Shown here in pieces: positions 36,576-46,922 of a stretch of DNA of 64,000 bases (the first letter of the stretch is position 1; every line of letters begins with the position of its first letter). The position numbers were made by a program, and so were the translations under genes. The notes under the pieces are model-generated. The model did no database searches. It was not told where the DNA came from and worked only from the letters and a program-made list of their open reading frames with translations. The stretch is from an uncultured Pelagibacteraceae bacterium (GTDB taxonomy: Bacteria; Pseudomonadota; Alphaproteobacteria; Pelagibacterales; Pelagibacteraceae), in contig CACPJJ010000005.1 in NCBI GenBank assembly GCA_902634305.1, positions 1 to 64,000 on the forward strand. Reading direction: 5' to 3'.

Positions 36576-37622
36576 ATGTCAAATCCTACTATTGGAATAA
36601 TTGGCGGTGGACAACTAGGAAGTATGCTTTGCTCAGCTGCTAAAAATTTAAATATCAAAACAATAATTATTTCTGATAACAAAAATGCACCAGCACAATT
36701 TTTTGCTGATGAGTTTATTTTTTGTAAATATGATGATAATATTAAAATTGAAGAATTTACAAGTAAAGTTGATTATGTAACCTTTGAATTTGAAAATATT
36801 CCATATGAAACTTTGTGCAAAATAGATAATATAAAAAAAGTAAATCCTAAGCCTTCTATAAACAAAATTATTCAAAACAGGCTTAGCGAAAAAGATTTTT
36901 TGAATAAAAACAATATAAAAACTACTTCTTATATTTCTGTAAAAAATGAAAGTGAACTAAGGTCTAGTCAAGATTTTATACCTGGCATACTTAAAACATG
37001 TACATTAGGTTACGATGGGAAAGGTCAATATAAAATTAATAATGAAAATGAATTAGATAATTTAAAAGTTAATTTTGAAAATCATTATATATTAGAAAAG
37101 TTAGTAAAACTCAAAAAAGAAATTTCAGTAATCATTACAAGATTTGGAAAACAAAAATATGAAGTATATGATCCAATAGAGAATGTCCATGAAGATCAAA
37201 TATTAAAGTATTCAAAAATACCAGCTGAAATTAACAAAGAATTATTTGATAAGTCTAAAGATTATGCAAAATATATTGCAGAAGAACTCGATTATGTTGG
37301 AACTATGTGTGTTGAATATTTTATTGATAAAAATGATAATTTATATGTAAACGAAATTGCTCCAAGAGTTCATAATTCAGGACACCTTACAATAAATGCT
37401 TATAACATTAGTCAGTTTGAAAATCATATAAGAGCGGTATGTGGCTTAGATAAAATTGAAATTAAAAAATTATATAATGCTAAAATGATAAATTTAATTG
37501 GTGAGGATATATTGGTTTATAGAAAAAAAATTTTTAAAGATAATGAATTTTTCTTTGATTATCAGAAAGATACTGTAGAAAAAAAAAGAAAAATGGGTCA
37601 TTTAACAACAATAGAAAAGTAA
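36576..37622 (+). CDS. purK: N5-carboxyaminoimidazole ribonucleotide synthase
   Basis: 348 residues of the ATP-grasp family. The start at 36576 is chosen because MSNPTIGIIGGGQLGSML begins the usual PurK N-terminus five bases after the purE stop; a longer frame from 36525 would overlap purE. CTLGYDGKGQY and VNEIAPRVHNSGH are conserved ATP-grasp blocks. It carboxylates AIR with ATP and bicarbonate. Operon with purE. Confidence 0.93.
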   Translation: MSNPTIGIIGGGQLGSMLCSAAKNLNIKTIIISDNKNAPAQFFADEFIFCKYDDNIKIEEFTSKVDYVTFEFENIPYETLCKIDNIKKVNPKPSINKIIQNRLSEKDFLNKNNIKTTSYISVKNESELRSSQDFIPGILKTCTLGYDGKGQYKINNENELDNLKVNFENHYILEKLVKLKKEISVIITRFGKQKYEVYDPIENVHEDQILKYSKIPAEINKELFDKSKDYAKYIAEELDYVGTMCVEYFIDKNDNLYVNEIAPRVHNSGHLTINAYNISQFENHIRAVCGLDKIEIKKLYNAKMINLIGEDILVYRKKIFKDNEFFFDYQKDTVEKKRKMGHLTTIEK

Positions 37623-37632
37623 AATAATCCAA

Positions 37633-38688
37633 GTGTATAAAATTTTAAGTTTTTTATTGATATTTTTTGTTTATAACAATGTTTTGTTAGCTATGGATAA
37701 TAAACCTTATCATCACCTACCAGATGGAACCTTTAGAAATCCTGAAGGCTCTCCAGAAAGAAATGTTTCATTTAACTGGAGCTTTAAAGTTTTTAATGAA
37801 GAAAAAAGAAAGCTTAAAATGGATATTCCTGCTGACCATATTGTAAATAAAAAAGAAGTTTTGGAAAACTTAAAAAAAAATAAGAATAATGACTATATTG
37901 CTTGGATAGGTCATGCTACTTTTTTGATAAAACTTGGGAATACAACAATTATTACTGATCCAGTTTTTGAAAAAAATATGGGACCCTTGATATTTGGCCC
38001 AAAAAGATTTGTAGATCCTGCAATTGAACTCGATGAATTACCTGAGGTAAATTTATTTTTATTAACACACAATCATTACGATCATCTTAGCACTAGAACT
38101 ATACAAAGATTTCCTTATAAAAAATCTAAAGTTTTAGCTCCACTTAAACTTGGAAAATATTTTTCTAAAAATGGATTTAGAGATGTTAACGAAATGGATT
38201 GGTATGACGAAATAAAAGTTAACGATTTAAAAATCACATTTTTACCTGCAGTTCATTGGTCAAAAAGAAGTTTATGGGACACAAATAAAACATTATGGGG
38301 AAATTTTTTAATTGAATATAAAGATAAAAAAATATTTTTTGCATGTGACACTGGTTATGGAAATATCTATAAAGAGCTTGGAAATAGATATGGTCCTATT
38401 GATTTAACTTTCATTAATATAGGAGCATATAATTTTTATCCTATGTCTCCACTTAAAGATAAATCAGTTTATCACACGAATCCAGAAGAAGCATTAAATA
38501 TTGGTCAAGATTTAAAAAGTAAAAAAGTTTTAGGTATGCATTGGGGAACTGTAGTTTTATCTTTAGAACCAATATTTGAACCACCGGTACGTTTTAAAAA
38601 TTCTTCAAAACAATTTGGTTATAATACTGACGATGCAATCATTTTTAAAATTGGGCAGGTAGAAAAACTAGAGAACATTTTAAAATGA
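37633..38688 (+). CDS. MBL-fold metallo-hydrolase, NAPE-PLD-like, exported
   Basis: 351 residues starting at a GTG. A signal peptide or anchor covers about 1-20 (ILSFLLIFFVYNNVLLA). The metallo-beta-lactamase motif is LTHNHYDHL, with AWIGHATFLIKLGNTTIITDP before it and HWSKRS, ACDTGYG and GMHWGT after, a pattern of the NAPE-PLD/UlaG-like branch. Such enzymes hydrolyse phosphodiesters or lactones. Substrate unknown; lipid-related activity is possible given export. It overlaps the acetyltransferase by 4 nt. Confidence 0.8.
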   Translation: MYKILSFLLIFFVYNNVLLAMDNKPYHHLPDGTFRNPEGSPERNVSFNWSFKVFNEEKRKLKMDIPADHIVNKKEVLENLKKNKNNDYIAWIGHATFLIKLGNTTIITDPVFEKNMGPLIFGPKRFVDPAIELDELPEVNLFLLTHNHYDHLSTRTIQRFPYKKSKVLAPLKLGKYFSKNGFRDVNEMDWYDEIKVNDLKITFLPAVHWSKRSLWDTNKTLWGNFLIEYKDKKIFFACDTGYGNIYKELGNRYGPIDLTFINIGAYNFYPMSPLKDKSVYHTNPEEALNIGQDLKSKKVLGMHWGTVVLSLEPIFEPPVRFKNSSKQFGYNTDDAIIFKIGQVEKLENILK

Positions 38689-39140
38689 AATCAATCGAAG
38701 GTAATTTTCAAAACTCAGAAGTAAATGAATTGTTAAATAAACATTTCATTGAACTTAGATCGGTTTCACCTGAAGGTAGCACGCATGTTCTTGATATAGA
38801 TGGATTAAAAGATAAAAGTATTAAATTCTGGAGTTTGTGGGATAATAATCAATTAATTGGTTGTGGCGCATTAAAATTTTTAGAAAAAAATCACGGAGAA
38901 TTTAAATCTATAAGAGTTGCTGATAAATTTAGAAGATCAGGGATCGGTGAAAAAATAATTAAACATTTAATTGAAGAGGCTAAAAAATTAGAAATTTCAA
39001 AACTAAGTATTGAAACGGGTGCTGGAGATTTTTTTATTCCCGCAAGAAAATTATTTTCAAAATTTGGTTTTAAAAAATGTATGCCTTTTGCCCATTATAA
39101 AGAAGATCCTAATTCTTGTTACTATACTTTGGATTTATAA
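38685..39140 (+). CDS. GNAT-family N-acetyltransferase
   Basis: 151 residues. The acetyl-CoA binding loop is SIRVADKFRRSGIGEKIIKHL (quoted in part: RRSGIGEK), followed by KLSIETGAGDFFIPARKLFSKFGF, typical of PhnO/ElaA-like GNAT proteins of this size. The predicted reaction is acetylation of an amine. It overlaps the upstream hydrolase by 4 nt and precedes an unknown gene by 4 nt. Substrate not determinable. Confidence 0.82.
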   Translation: MKSIEGNFQNSEVNELLNKHFIELRSVSPEGSTHVLDIDGLKDKSIKFWSLWDNNQLIGCGALKFLEKNHGEFKSIRVADKFRRSGIGEKIIKHLIEEAKKLEISKLSIETGAGDFFIPARKLFSKFGFKKCMPFAHYKEDPNSCYYTLDL

Positions 39141-39144
39141 CTAA

Positions 39145-39588
39145 ATGGTAAAAAAAGATAAAGTAAAGCCTTATATTCTCAATGTTGCTGAAATTATTTA
39201 TTTGGCAATATTTGACATAAAAAAAAACAACCCTGAATTAACAAATATTGAAGCAATAGAATTATTTATTGGCTCTGAAAAATATAACATAATAAGTAGT
39301 GGAAAATTTCACGATGATTGGTTTAATGATTTAAAACAAAATGATTTTATTGATAAAAAAACTAAAAAAAAAATACCTTTAGAAACTTTTAAACTTTTAA
39401 ATATACAAAGAGACGCTATGATAAAACAGTTAACTAGATATCCAAATTTATATTATGCTAAAAGTCATTTTCCTTTAGAAATTTCTCAACGCGCATTCGA
39501 TCATTTGTGGAGAATTTGTGAAAGCTATGAATTGTGGTGTAAAGAAACAGCTCAAAATGAATTAATTTATTTAAATGTATTAGATTGA
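39145..39588 (+). CDS. Hypothetical protein (147 residues)
   Basis: I do not recognise the family. It is a soluble protein without signal peptide, rich in Lys, Asn and aromatic residues, with a Trp/Cys-containing C-terminus (HLWRICESYELWCKETAQNE). It begins 4 nt after the acetyltransferase stop, so it is probably expressed with it. Its 3' end overlaps the convergent lipoprotein gene by 22 nt. Coding is supported by operon position and a frame filling the available space. Confidence 0.55.
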   Translation: MVKKDKVKPYILNVAEIIYLAIFDIKKNNPELTNIEAIELFIGSEKYNIISSGKFHDDWFNDLKQNDFIDKKTKKKIPLETFKLLNIQRDAMIKQLTRYPNLYYAKSHFPLEISQRAFDHLWRICESYELWCKETAQNELIYLNVLD

Positions 39589-39878
39589 TCTTGTAAGATT
39601 AATATTTCTCTAGTTTTTTCAAAATTATTTTGAACTAACTTTTTAAAATCACGTTTTAGTCTATTTTTAGAATTTTGTTTCTCAATTTTATTTGTGACAA
39701 AGGAAACTGTATCCATTCCAGTTTCTTTTTCTACGGCTTTATTGGTAAAAAAAGTTAGTCCTGCCTGTGAGACATTTCCTGATGAAGCTAATGTAATAGC
39801 TGGTCCCAACATTGCAGTTGACTGAGCACAACCAGACAAAATTAAACCACTCACTATAAAAACAAGTATTTTTTTCAT
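39567..39878 (-). CDS. Small lipoprotein
   Basis: 103 residues with a lipoprotein signal peptide: MKKILVFIVSGLILSGC, lipidated Cys at 17. The mature part begins AQSTAMLGPAITLASSGNVSQAG, quoted only to 10-residue level as AMLGPAITLA, and is followed by a basic helical tail. It is probably anchored in the outer membrane or on the periplasmic side of the inner membrane. It overlaps the convergent 147-residue gene by 22 nt. Function unknown. Confidence 0.65.
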   Translation of the reverse strand: MKKILVFIVSGLILSGCAQSTAMLGPAITLASSGNVSQAGLTFFTNKAVEKETGMDTVSFVTNKIEKQNSKNRLKRDFKKLVQNNFEKTREILILQDQSNTFK

Positions 39879-39969
39879 CCCTATAATTTTATTTATCTCT
39901 GTAGTTGAACTTTAATAGTATTTTATATTCAACTCAAGAGAGTAAATAAAAACACTATCCAAATTGGGT

Positions 39970-39997
39970 AATTTTACTTGTTTTTTATAGTAAAATT
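39970..39997 (-). terminator. AT-rich hairpin at the end of the sox operon
   Basis: AATTTTACT (39970-39978) pairs with AGTAAAATT (39989-39997), a 9-bp stem starting at the soxG stop codon. No long U-run follows on the minus strand, and the stem is A/T-rich, so it is a weak terminator candidate. Confidence 0.35.
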
Positions 39998-40583
39998 AAA
40001 TTGATTTATATCCAAATTCCAAAGAAGAATCTGTTATGGAATGATATAATGACTCTCCAAAGCTTCTCAGGGCAAACAGTCTTATCTTATCGGGGCTGTC
40101 ATCTATCATGTCCACAGTAAATGCTACACCATTATAAGTTGAATTTATTGAATTATTTTTTTCTAAAATATTAAAATTAAAAGGACATCCTTTTTTTAAA
40201 ACTTCTTTAACTTTTTCTCCTTCTAATTCAATTATAGCTCTTGAATGAGATAAATCTGTTACAGCAAAATCAGTTTCTTTAAAAACTTCAATGATATTTT
40301 TTAGTAAATTTTTTTTTATAGATACTAAAAGCCAATTTTTAGGACCGTTCCATAAAATTCTTGTGTCATTATTGCTGACTACACTTAGTGGTTCATTTTT
40401 TAACTTTAAACTATCAATATCAATATGTTCAAATGAAATTGTTGAATTTTTATACTGTACTATCTGAACAATAAGTAAATTTTTAATTTCTGAAACTTTT
40501 AATAAATTTTCTTCATTTTTATTCTCATAATTTCCAAAAAGACCTATTTTATGAATGTGATTTAAAGCCGATATCGATGTCAC
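39996..40583 (-). CDS. soxG: Sarcosine oxidase gamma subunit
   Basis: 195 residues, about the length of SoxG, with the family patterns ILWNGPKNWLLVS, TDLSHSRAIIELEG and RLFALRSFGESLYHSI. It is related to the folate-binding fold and stabilises the heterotetramer. It overlaps soxA by 4 nt and ends the operon. The enzyme oxidises sarcosine to glycine with O2 and, when THF is bound, gives methylene-THF. Confidence 0.85.
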   Translation of the reverse strand: MTSISALNHIHKIGLFGNYENKNEENLLKVSEIKNLLIVQIVQYKNSTISFEHIDIDSLKLKNEPLSVVSNNDTRILWNGPKNWLLVSIKKNLLKNIIEVFKETDFAVTDLSHSRAIIELEGEKVKEVLKKGCPFNFNILEKNNSINSTYNGVAFTVDMIDDSPDKIRLFALRSFGESLYHSITDSSLEFGYKSI

Positions 40584-43576
40584 GATCTTACCCTTTCCCC
40601 TTTAGGATCAACATAGTGTGATGATACTATTTGAACGGGTATAGTTTTATTTTTTAAAGGAGACATTGCAAAAAGTTTTTGTCCAATCATATTTCTTCCA
40701 TCTTTTATTATTGCTAGTGAAAAAGGGTTATCGTATTCTACACTCCAACAAGAAGCTGATATATGTCCTAATTTAGGATTTGGAAGTTTTGCTTTTGCAT
40801 CTTTAACTATATATGAACCTTCTGGTATACTTGTTTTTTTATCTAATGGAATAACTCCAACAATTTTCTGTCTATCTGAAGCAACATAAGCTGCTTTGCT
40901 CAAAGATCTTTTTCCAATAAAATCTTTCTTTTTGCTAACTAATCCATCTAATGAATTATCATAAGGAATTGTGCGTCCATCTAATTCAGATCCTGCCACG
41001 TGTCCCATTTCAATTCTTAAGGTTGATAATGCTTCTGTTCCATATGGCTGAATATTAAAATCTTTTCCAATCTCCATTATTTTTTCCCACATATAATTGC
41101 CATTATCAGACTCCACATTTACTTCGTAAGCAAGTTCACCAGAAAATGAAATTCTGTAAATTTTTGCATTAACACCAAATAAATTACCTTCCATATATCC
41201 CATAAATGGCAAACCTTCATTTGACAAATCTAAGTCTGGAAATAATTTTTGTAATACATCTCTAGACTTTGGTCCAGCTATTGCAGCACCAGCCCACTGT
41301 TCTGTAGACGAAACTACATTTACATTCAATTCAGGCCATACTAATTGTAAATAATATTCTAAATGCGATAATACGTTTGCAGCTTGAGCAGTGGTAGTTG
41401 TCATATGATAGTGGTTTTCAGAAATTCTCGTTGTTGTTCCATCATCCATTACAATTCCATCTTCTCTTAACATTACGCCATATCTTGCTTTACCAACGGG
41501 TAATTTAAGCCAAGCATTAGTATAAACTCTATTTAAAAATTCAGCTGAATCAGGTCCTTTGATATCAATTTTGCCTAGAGTAGTTACATCACATACTCCA
41601 ACATTTTGTCTTACATTTTTTGCTTCTCTCTTTGATGCTTCAAATAAATTTTCATTTCCTTGTTTGTAATATCTAGGACGCAACCAAACACCAGCATCGA
41701 CAAACACTGCATTATTTTTTTCATGCCAATAATGCATTGGTGATTTTCTTGTTGGTTTAGAATGTTTTCCAATTTCTCTTCCAACAATAGCTCCTATTGA
41801 AACAGGAGAATAAGGTGGTCTAAAAGTTGTATGACCAACTTGAGGTACAACTTTATTTTCTATATCTGAGACTAATTGTAATCCATTAAGATTACTTGTC
41901 CTACCTTGATCTGTTGCCATTCCTAATGTTGTATATCTTTTAACATGTTCGATTGATCTATAACCTTCTCTTAATGCAAGCTGTATATCTGACACAGCAA
42001 CATCATTTTGAAAATCTAGAAATCTTTTATAATTTTTACCTTCAGGTAATGGCACGCACCAAAATTTATCATGATTAGAGGATTTTTTTTCTACAACGGT
42101 AGGAACTGCAATCTTGTTTTCTTTATTTGTGATTTGCTTTGATAATTCACTTCCTTTTTCAAAAGATGTTTTCAATGTTTCTTCTAATGTAAAAATCCCA
42201 TTAGCTGATCCAAGAGTTGTTTCTTTTTGCTTTGATTGACTTGGGATGAATGCATCAATTTCATCTTTGAATTTAGTTTTATTGCCGGATTGTGAAGCTA
42301 AATGAATTGTTGGTGTCCAAAATCCTGAGACACAAATACAATCACATCCTATATTTTCAATGTTGCTTACATTTTTTTTATCATCTGATATTTTTGCAAT
42401 ATCTGCAGACTTAACTTTTTTATAACCCTTTGCTGCAACAACAACATAAGAAAATTTTATATTTATGTTTAAGTCTTTAGCTTCTTTTATAATTTCTGAA
42501 TTAGGACTTTTTCTTGTATCTAAAACAATAGGATCTATTCCATTTTTTTTAAACTCTATTGCAGTTTCGTATCCGCTATCATTATTAGTAAATACTAATG
42601 GTTTTTTTCCAACTAAAACTCCATAAATTTTTAAGTATTCTTTAGCTGCTGAAGAAAGCATAACACCTGGAGTATCATTATTTCCAAAAACCAAAGGTCT
42701 TTCTATTGATCCAGATGAAATAATGACTTCTTTTGCTCGTATGTACCAAAGTCTCTGCTTAGGAATATATTTTTCTGTTTTAGGTAAATGATCACTAACT
42801 CTCTCAGACATAACAAGCATGTTATGGTCATAATAACCAAAAACTTGTGATCTATTTTTGACAATTACATTTGGCATTAATTTAAGTTCAGATATTATTT
42901 TTTCTGCCCATTCTTTTCCGCTTTGATTTCCAATTGTAACTTCGCTGGTTAGAAGGCTTCCACCAAACCTCGATTTGTCTTCAGCTAAAATTACTTTTGC
43001 TCCATTTTGAGCTGCAGCATAGGCGCTTGCTAAACCGGAAGGACCAGATCCTGTAATTAATAGATCGCAATATTCGTATTTATGTTCATATTTTTCTTTA
43101 TCATGTTTTATTGAAGCTTCTCCAAATCCTGCTGCTTTTCTAATAATTGGTTCATATACTTTATACCAAAAGCTTTTAGGCCACATAAAAGTTTTATAGT
43201 AAAATCCTGCAGGAAAAAATTTACCTAAAAAATTATTTATTGCACCAATATCAAAATCTACATTTGGCCAACAATTAACACTTTTTGCCTCTAAACCCTC
43301 AAATAACTCTTGTTCAGTTGCTCTTACATTGGGGTCAACTTCATTATTTCTATTCATTTGAACTATCGCATAAGGCTCGTCTACACCTGCTCCAAAAAAT
43401 CCTCTAGGTCTATGATATTTAAAACTTCTACCAACTAAATGAACTCCATTTGCAATTAAAGCTGAAGCTAAAGTATCGCCTTCGAAACCAGAATACTTTT
43501 TACCATTAAATTTAAATGAAAGTTTTTTATTTCTATTGATTAATCCACCTTTGTCTAATCTAAATTTTTCTGACAT
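40580..43576 (-). CDS. soxA: Sarcosine oxidase alpha subunit
   Basis: 998 residues, typical of SoxA. The N-terminal 2Fe-2S-like fold region has FEGDTLASALIANGV and SFKYHRPRGFFGAG, a Rossmann NAD/FAD domain follows with LLITGSGPSGLASAYAAAQNG, and a C-terminal GcvT folate domain includes VRQNVGVCDVTTLGKIDIKGP (from about 650). It is the large flavin/NAD and folate subunit. The order B-D-A-G with small gaps or overlaps fits tetrameric sarcosine oxidase. The related N-methylglutamate dehydrogenase is less likely because no mgs or gmaS genes are adjacent. Confidence 0.88.
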   Translation of the reverse strand: MSEKFRLDKGGLINRNKKLSFKFNGKKYSGFEGDTLASALIANGVHLVGRSFKYHRPRGFFGAGVDEPYAIVQMNRNNEVDPNVRATEQELFEGLEAKSVNCWPNVDFDIGAINNFLGKFFPAGFYYKTFMWPKSFWYKVYEPIIRKAAGFGEASIKHDKEKYEHKYEYCDLLITGSGPSGLASAYAAAQNGAKVILAEDKSRFGGSLLTSEVTIGNQSGKEWAEKIISELKLMPNVIVKNRSQVFGYYDHNMLVMSERVSDHLPKTEKYIPKQRLWYIRAKEVIISSGSIERPLVFGNNDTPGVMLSSAAKEYLKIYGVLVGKKPLVFTNNDSGYETAIEFKKNGIDPIVLDTRKSPNSEIIKEAKDLNINIKFSYVVVAAKGYKKVKSADIAKISDDKKNVSNIENIGCDCICVSGFWTPTIHLASQSGNKTKFKDEIDAFIPSQSKQKETTLGSANGIFTLEETLKTSFEKGSELSKQITNKENKIAVPTVVEKKSSNHDKFWCVPLPEGKNYKRFLDFQNDVAVSDIQLALREGYRSIEHVKRYTTLGMATDQGRTSNLNGLQLVSDIENKVVPQVGHTTFRPPYSPVSIGAIVGREIGKHSKPTRKSPMHYWHEKNNAVFVDAGVWLRPRYYKQGNENLFEASKREAKNVRQNVGVCDVTTLGKIDIKGPDSAEFLNRVYTNAWLKLPVGKARYGVMLREDGIVMDDGTTTRISENHYHMTTTTAQAANVLSHLEYYLQLVWPELNVNVVSSTEQWAGAAIAGPKSRDVLQKLFPDLDLSNEGLPFMGYMEGNLFGVNAKIYRISFSGELAYEVNVESDNGNYMWEKIMEIGKDFNIQPYGTEALSTLRIEMGHVAGSELDGRTIPYDNSLDGLVSKKKDFIGKRSLSKAAYVASDRQKIVGVIPLDKKTSIPEGSYIVKDAKAKLPNPKLGHISASCWSVEYDNPFSLAIIKDGRNMIGQKLFAMSPLKNKTIPVQIVSSHYVDPKGERVRS

Positions 43577-43578
43577 CT

Positions 43579-43845
43579 TTATACTTCTTCGTTTGCTTTT
43601 AATGTTTTAAATATTTCGTGAGTTAACGTGTCTCTTTCAACTTTAATCCATTGTCTACATCCAGAAATATGTTGCCATAATTCTAAATGTTTTCCTCTTG
43701 GACTTTTACGTAAATAAACAAAATTGTCCCAATCTTGATCCGAAATTTCTTTATTTAATTCTGGTCTTTTAACTGTTGCATCGCCACCATATGAAAATTC
43801 ATTTTGAGATCGTAATCCACAGTGAGGGCATTTAATATGTAACAT
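43579..43845 (-). CDS. soxD: Sarcosine oxidase delta subunit
   Basis: 88 residues with the zinc-binding CPHCG at 5-9 and SGCRQW near 65, both characteristic of SoxD. It is the small structural subunit of the tetramer. It lies 2 nt before soxA and is directly adjacent to soxB. Confidence 0.92.
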   Translation of the reverse strand: MLHIKCPHCGLRSQNEFSYGGDATVKRPELNKEISDQDWDNFVYLRKSPRGKHLELWQHISGCRQWIKVERDTLTHEIFKTLKANEEV

Positions 43846-45108
43846 TTAAGAAATCCAAGTTTTAGTTCCAAGACCTTTTTCGTCAATTAAATGTCCAGTA
43901 TTAAACCTATTTAAACTATAGCCTGCATTAAGTTCGTGAGGTCTGTCTTGAGCAATTGTATGAGCAAAAGTCCATCCAGATGCAGGAGTTGCTTTAAATC
44001 CTCCATAACACCATCCACAATTTAAATACAATCCATTAATATGTGTCTTGTCAATAATAGGTGATCCATCCATAGACATATCCATAATTCCTCCCCATGT
44101 TCTAAGCATTTTTAATTTACTTAGAAACGGAAACATTGCTATTCCTTCAGTTAATACATGTTGTAACGTTGGAAGATTTCCTCTTTGAGCATAACTGTTG
44201 TATCCATCAAGATCTCCACCCATAACCATTTCGCCTTTATCAGATTGACTGCAATAAAAGTGTCCAGCTCCAAATGTAACAACATTGTCTAAGATTGGTT
44301 TAATTGGTTCTGAAACACATGCTTGTAAAAGATGTGTTTCTATAGGCAGTGTCATATTTAATTTTTCTGCTAAAATATTTGTACTGCCAGCAACACAAAG
44401 ACCTATTTTTTTTGCTTTAATATCACCTTTTGAAGTTCTTATTCCTAAAATTTTTCCATTGGAAACGTCGAACCCTGTGACTTCACAATTTTGAATAATA
44501 TCTACTCCCATCGAGTCTGCTTGGCGTGCATACCCCCAAGCAACAGCATCATGTCTAGCTGTTCCTGCGCTAGGCTGCATCAGTCCACCAAAAATTGGAA
44601 ATCTTACATTTTCAGAAAAATCTGCCATAGGAATAATTTTTCTAACCTCTTCTCTATTTAACAGAACTGCATCAATTCCATTTAAACGCATTGAATTTCC
44701 TCTTCTAGAATAAACATTCATCTGTGCATCAGAATGTGCAAGATTAATTATTCCTCTCGGAGAAAACATTACATTAAAATTTAAATCCTGACTCATGCTT
44801 CTCCACAAGTCCATACCGAACTCACTAAACAAACCATTTTCATCATGCATGTAATTTGATCGAATTATTGTTGTGTTTCTTCCAACATTACCTCCACCTA
44901 TCCAGCCTTTTTCAATAATAGCGACTTTTGTAATGTTGTGTTCTTTAGCAAGGTAATATGCTGTGGCTAAACCATGACCTCCGCCTCCTATAATGATAAC
45001 ATCGTATTCAGATTTAGGAGTTGGGTCTTTCCAGGCCACTTCCCAATCTTTATGACCTTTAAAAGCATTTTTGATAAGGCTGAAGACTGAATATTTTTGC
45101 ATAATCAA
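43846..45108 (-). CDS. soxB: Sarcosine oxidase beta subunit
   Basis: 420 residues. The DAO-type FAD motif is DVIIIGGGGHGLATAYYLA (about 35-53), with GWIGGGNVGRNTTIIRSNY following, as in SoxB, where a His/Cys region carries covalent FMN. GWCYGGFKATPASGW near the C-terminus is also typical. It is the catalytic sarcosine-oxidising subunit and the first gene of soxBDAG. It is divergent from fhs across 131 bp with no recognised riboswitch. Confidence 0.9.
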   Translation of the reverse strand: MIMQKYSVFSLIKNAFKGHKDWEVAWKDPTPKSEYDVIIIGGGGHGLATAYYLAKEHNITKVAIIEKGWIGGGNVGRNTTIIRSNYMHDENGLFSEFGMDLWRSMSQDLNFNVMFSPRGIINLAHSDAQMNVYSRRGNSMRLNGIDAVLLNREEVRKIIPMADFSENVRFPIFGGLMQPSAGTARHDAVAWGYARQADSMGVDIIQNCEVTGFDVSNGKILGIRTSKGDIKAKKIGLCVAGSTNILAEKLNMTLPIETHLLQACVSEPIKPILDNVVTFGAGHFYCSQSDKGEMVMGGDLDGYNSYAQRGNLPTLQHVLTEGIAMFPFLSKLKMLRTWGGIMDMSMDGSPIIDKTHINGLYLNCGWCYGGFKATPASGWTFAHTIAQDRPHELNAGYSLNRFNTGHLIDEKGLGTKTWIS

Positions 45109-45239
45109 ATTTTATCGTAATTAGTATAAATAGTTCTTTATTTTTTTTATATATATTTTTTAGAACTTTAAAAAAACCATAAAAGAAGATATTAATCCAG
45201 CTCAAATGAGTTTGAATATATTAAATATAGAAAGCTAAA

Positions 45240-46922
45240 ATGGGGAAAGTAAAATCTGATATTGAAATAGCAAGAGCAGCAAAAATGAAGCCGATTCAAG
45301 AAGTGCTTAATGGACTAGATGTGCCTGACAAAGCTGAAGTCTATAGTCCAATAGGAAGATATATCGCTAAAATTAAAACTGAGTATTTAGATACTTTAAA
45401 TAATAAAAAAGATGGAAAATTAATTTTAGTTACTGCAATTACTCCAACTCCTGCTGGTGAAGGAAAAACAACTACATCAGTTGGTCTAAATGATGGTTTA
45501 AATAAAATTGGAAAAAAATCAATTGTATGTCTCCGAGAACCTAGCTTAGGACCTTCTTTTGGAATGAAAGGTGGAGCTGCTGGAGGTGGTTATGCACAAG
45601 TAGTTCCTATGGAACAAATAAATTTACATTTTACAGGAGACTTTCATGCAATAACCTCAGCTCACAATCTTCTTTCTGCTTTGATAGATAATCATATCTA
45701 TTGGGGTAATAAATTAAACATTGATGTCAGAAGAATTGTTTGGAAAAGAGTTATGGACATGAATGATCGTTCTTTAAGATCAATTGTTGTAGATCTTGGA
45801 GGCGTGGCCAATGGATATCCTAGACAGGATGGCTTTGATATTACAGTAGCTTCTGAAATAATGGCTATCTTCTGCTTAGCAAATGATTTAACAGATTTAG
45901 AAAATAGAATTGGCAATATTACTGTAGCCTATACTAGAGATAAAAAACCAATTTATGCAAAAGATTTAAACGCTCACGGTCCAATGACTGTTTTATTAAA
46001 AGATGCAATTAGACCTAATATGACACAAACATTAGAAAACAACCCAGCAATAATACATGGAGGACCTTTTGCAAATATTGCGCATGGTTGTAATTCTGTG
46101 ATAGCAACAAAAACAGGATTAAAATTAGCTGATTATGTTGTAACTGAAGCTGGTTTTGGTGCTGATCTAGGGGCTGAAAAATTTATAGATATTAAATGTA
46201 GAAAATCAAATTTAAAACCTGATTGTGTGGTTATTGTTGCAACAATAAGAGCTTTAAAAATGCATGGTGGTGTAGCTAAAGATGATCTTAAAAATGAAAA
46301 TGTTAAAGCTTTAAACAAAGGATTGGTAAATCTTGAAAGACATATTAATAATATTAGGAAGTTTGGTTTACCAGTTGTGGTGGCTGTTAACCATTTTATC
46401 ACAGATACTGATAAAGAAGTTAATGCACTTATGGATTTTTGTAAAACATTAGGTGTAAAATCATCTATTTGTAAACACTGGTCAGATGGAGGTGAAGGAA
46501 CAAAAGACCTAGCAAACATTGTTGTAGATATTAGTAATAATAAAAATACTTTTAAATTTTTATATGAAGATAAGATGCCTTTATTTAAAAAAATCGAGAC
46601 AATCGCACAAGAAATTTATCATGCGAGTGAAGTAGTGGCTGATACAAAAATAAGAGATCAACTTAAAGATTTTGAATCAAAAGGTTATGGAAATCTTCCT
46701 ATATGTATTGCTAAAACTCAATATAGTTTTTCAACTGACCCTAGTCTAAAAGGTGCTCCTACGGGGCATGTGGTTCCAATAAGAGAAGTAAGATTATCAT
46801 CAGGAGCAGAATTTATTGTGGTTGTTTGTGGAGCGATAATGACAATGCCAGGTCTTCCAAGAGTCCCTGCCGCAGATTCAATTAAATTAAATGACAAAGG
46901 TGAAATAGAAGGTTTATTTTAA
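45240..46922 (+). CDS. fhs: Formate-tetrahydrofolate ligase
   Basis: 560 residues. The P-loop region [14 protein letters not shown] and [25 protein letters not shown] (named by [10 protein letters not shown]) are hallmark sequences, with [19 protein letters not shown] near the end. It interconverts formyl-THF and formate with ATP. In a cell oxidising methyl groups it can run toward formate and ATP. It is divergent from soxBDAG, which generates the THF-bound carbon. Its stop abuts the stop of the convergent amidotransferase. Confidence 0.97.
   Translation: MGKVKSDIEIARAAKMKPIQEVLNGLDVPDKAEVYSPIGRYIAKIKTEYLDTLNNKKDGKLILVTAITPTPAGEGKTTTSVGLNDGLNKIGKKSIVCLREPSLGPSFGMKGGAAGGGYAQVVPMEQINLHFTGDFHAITSAHNLLSALIDNHIYWGNKLNIDVRRIVWKRVMDMNDRSLRSIVVDLGGVANGYPRQDGFDITVASEIMAIFCLANDLTDLENRIGNITVAYTRDKKPIYAKDLNAHGPMTVLLKDAIRPNMTQTLENNPAIIHGGPFANIAHGCNSVIATKTGLKLADYVVTEAGFGADLGAEKFIDIKCRKSNLKPDCVVIVATIRALKMHGGVAKDDLKNENVKALNKGLVNLERHINNIRKFGLPVVVAVNHFITDTDKEVNALMDFCKTLGVKSSICKHWSDGGEGTKDLANIVVDISNNKNTFKFLYEDKMPLFKKIETIAQEIYHASEVVADTKIRDQLKDFESKGYGNLPICIAKTQYSFSTDPSLKGAPTGHVVPIREVRLSSGAEFIVVVCGAIMTMPGLPRVPAADSIKLNDKGEIEGLF

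Noticed and set aside
39996-45108. N-methylglutamate dehydrogenase (mgdABCD) instead of sarcosine oxidase
   Set aside because: The subunits are homologous, but no gmaS or mgsABC genes are adjacent and the delta subunit fits SoxD.
45109-45239. Glycine riboswitch before fhs or soxB
   Set aside because: The A/T-rich 131-bp gap lacks the paired aptamer blocks; only a weak 6-bp repeat with a long loop is visible.
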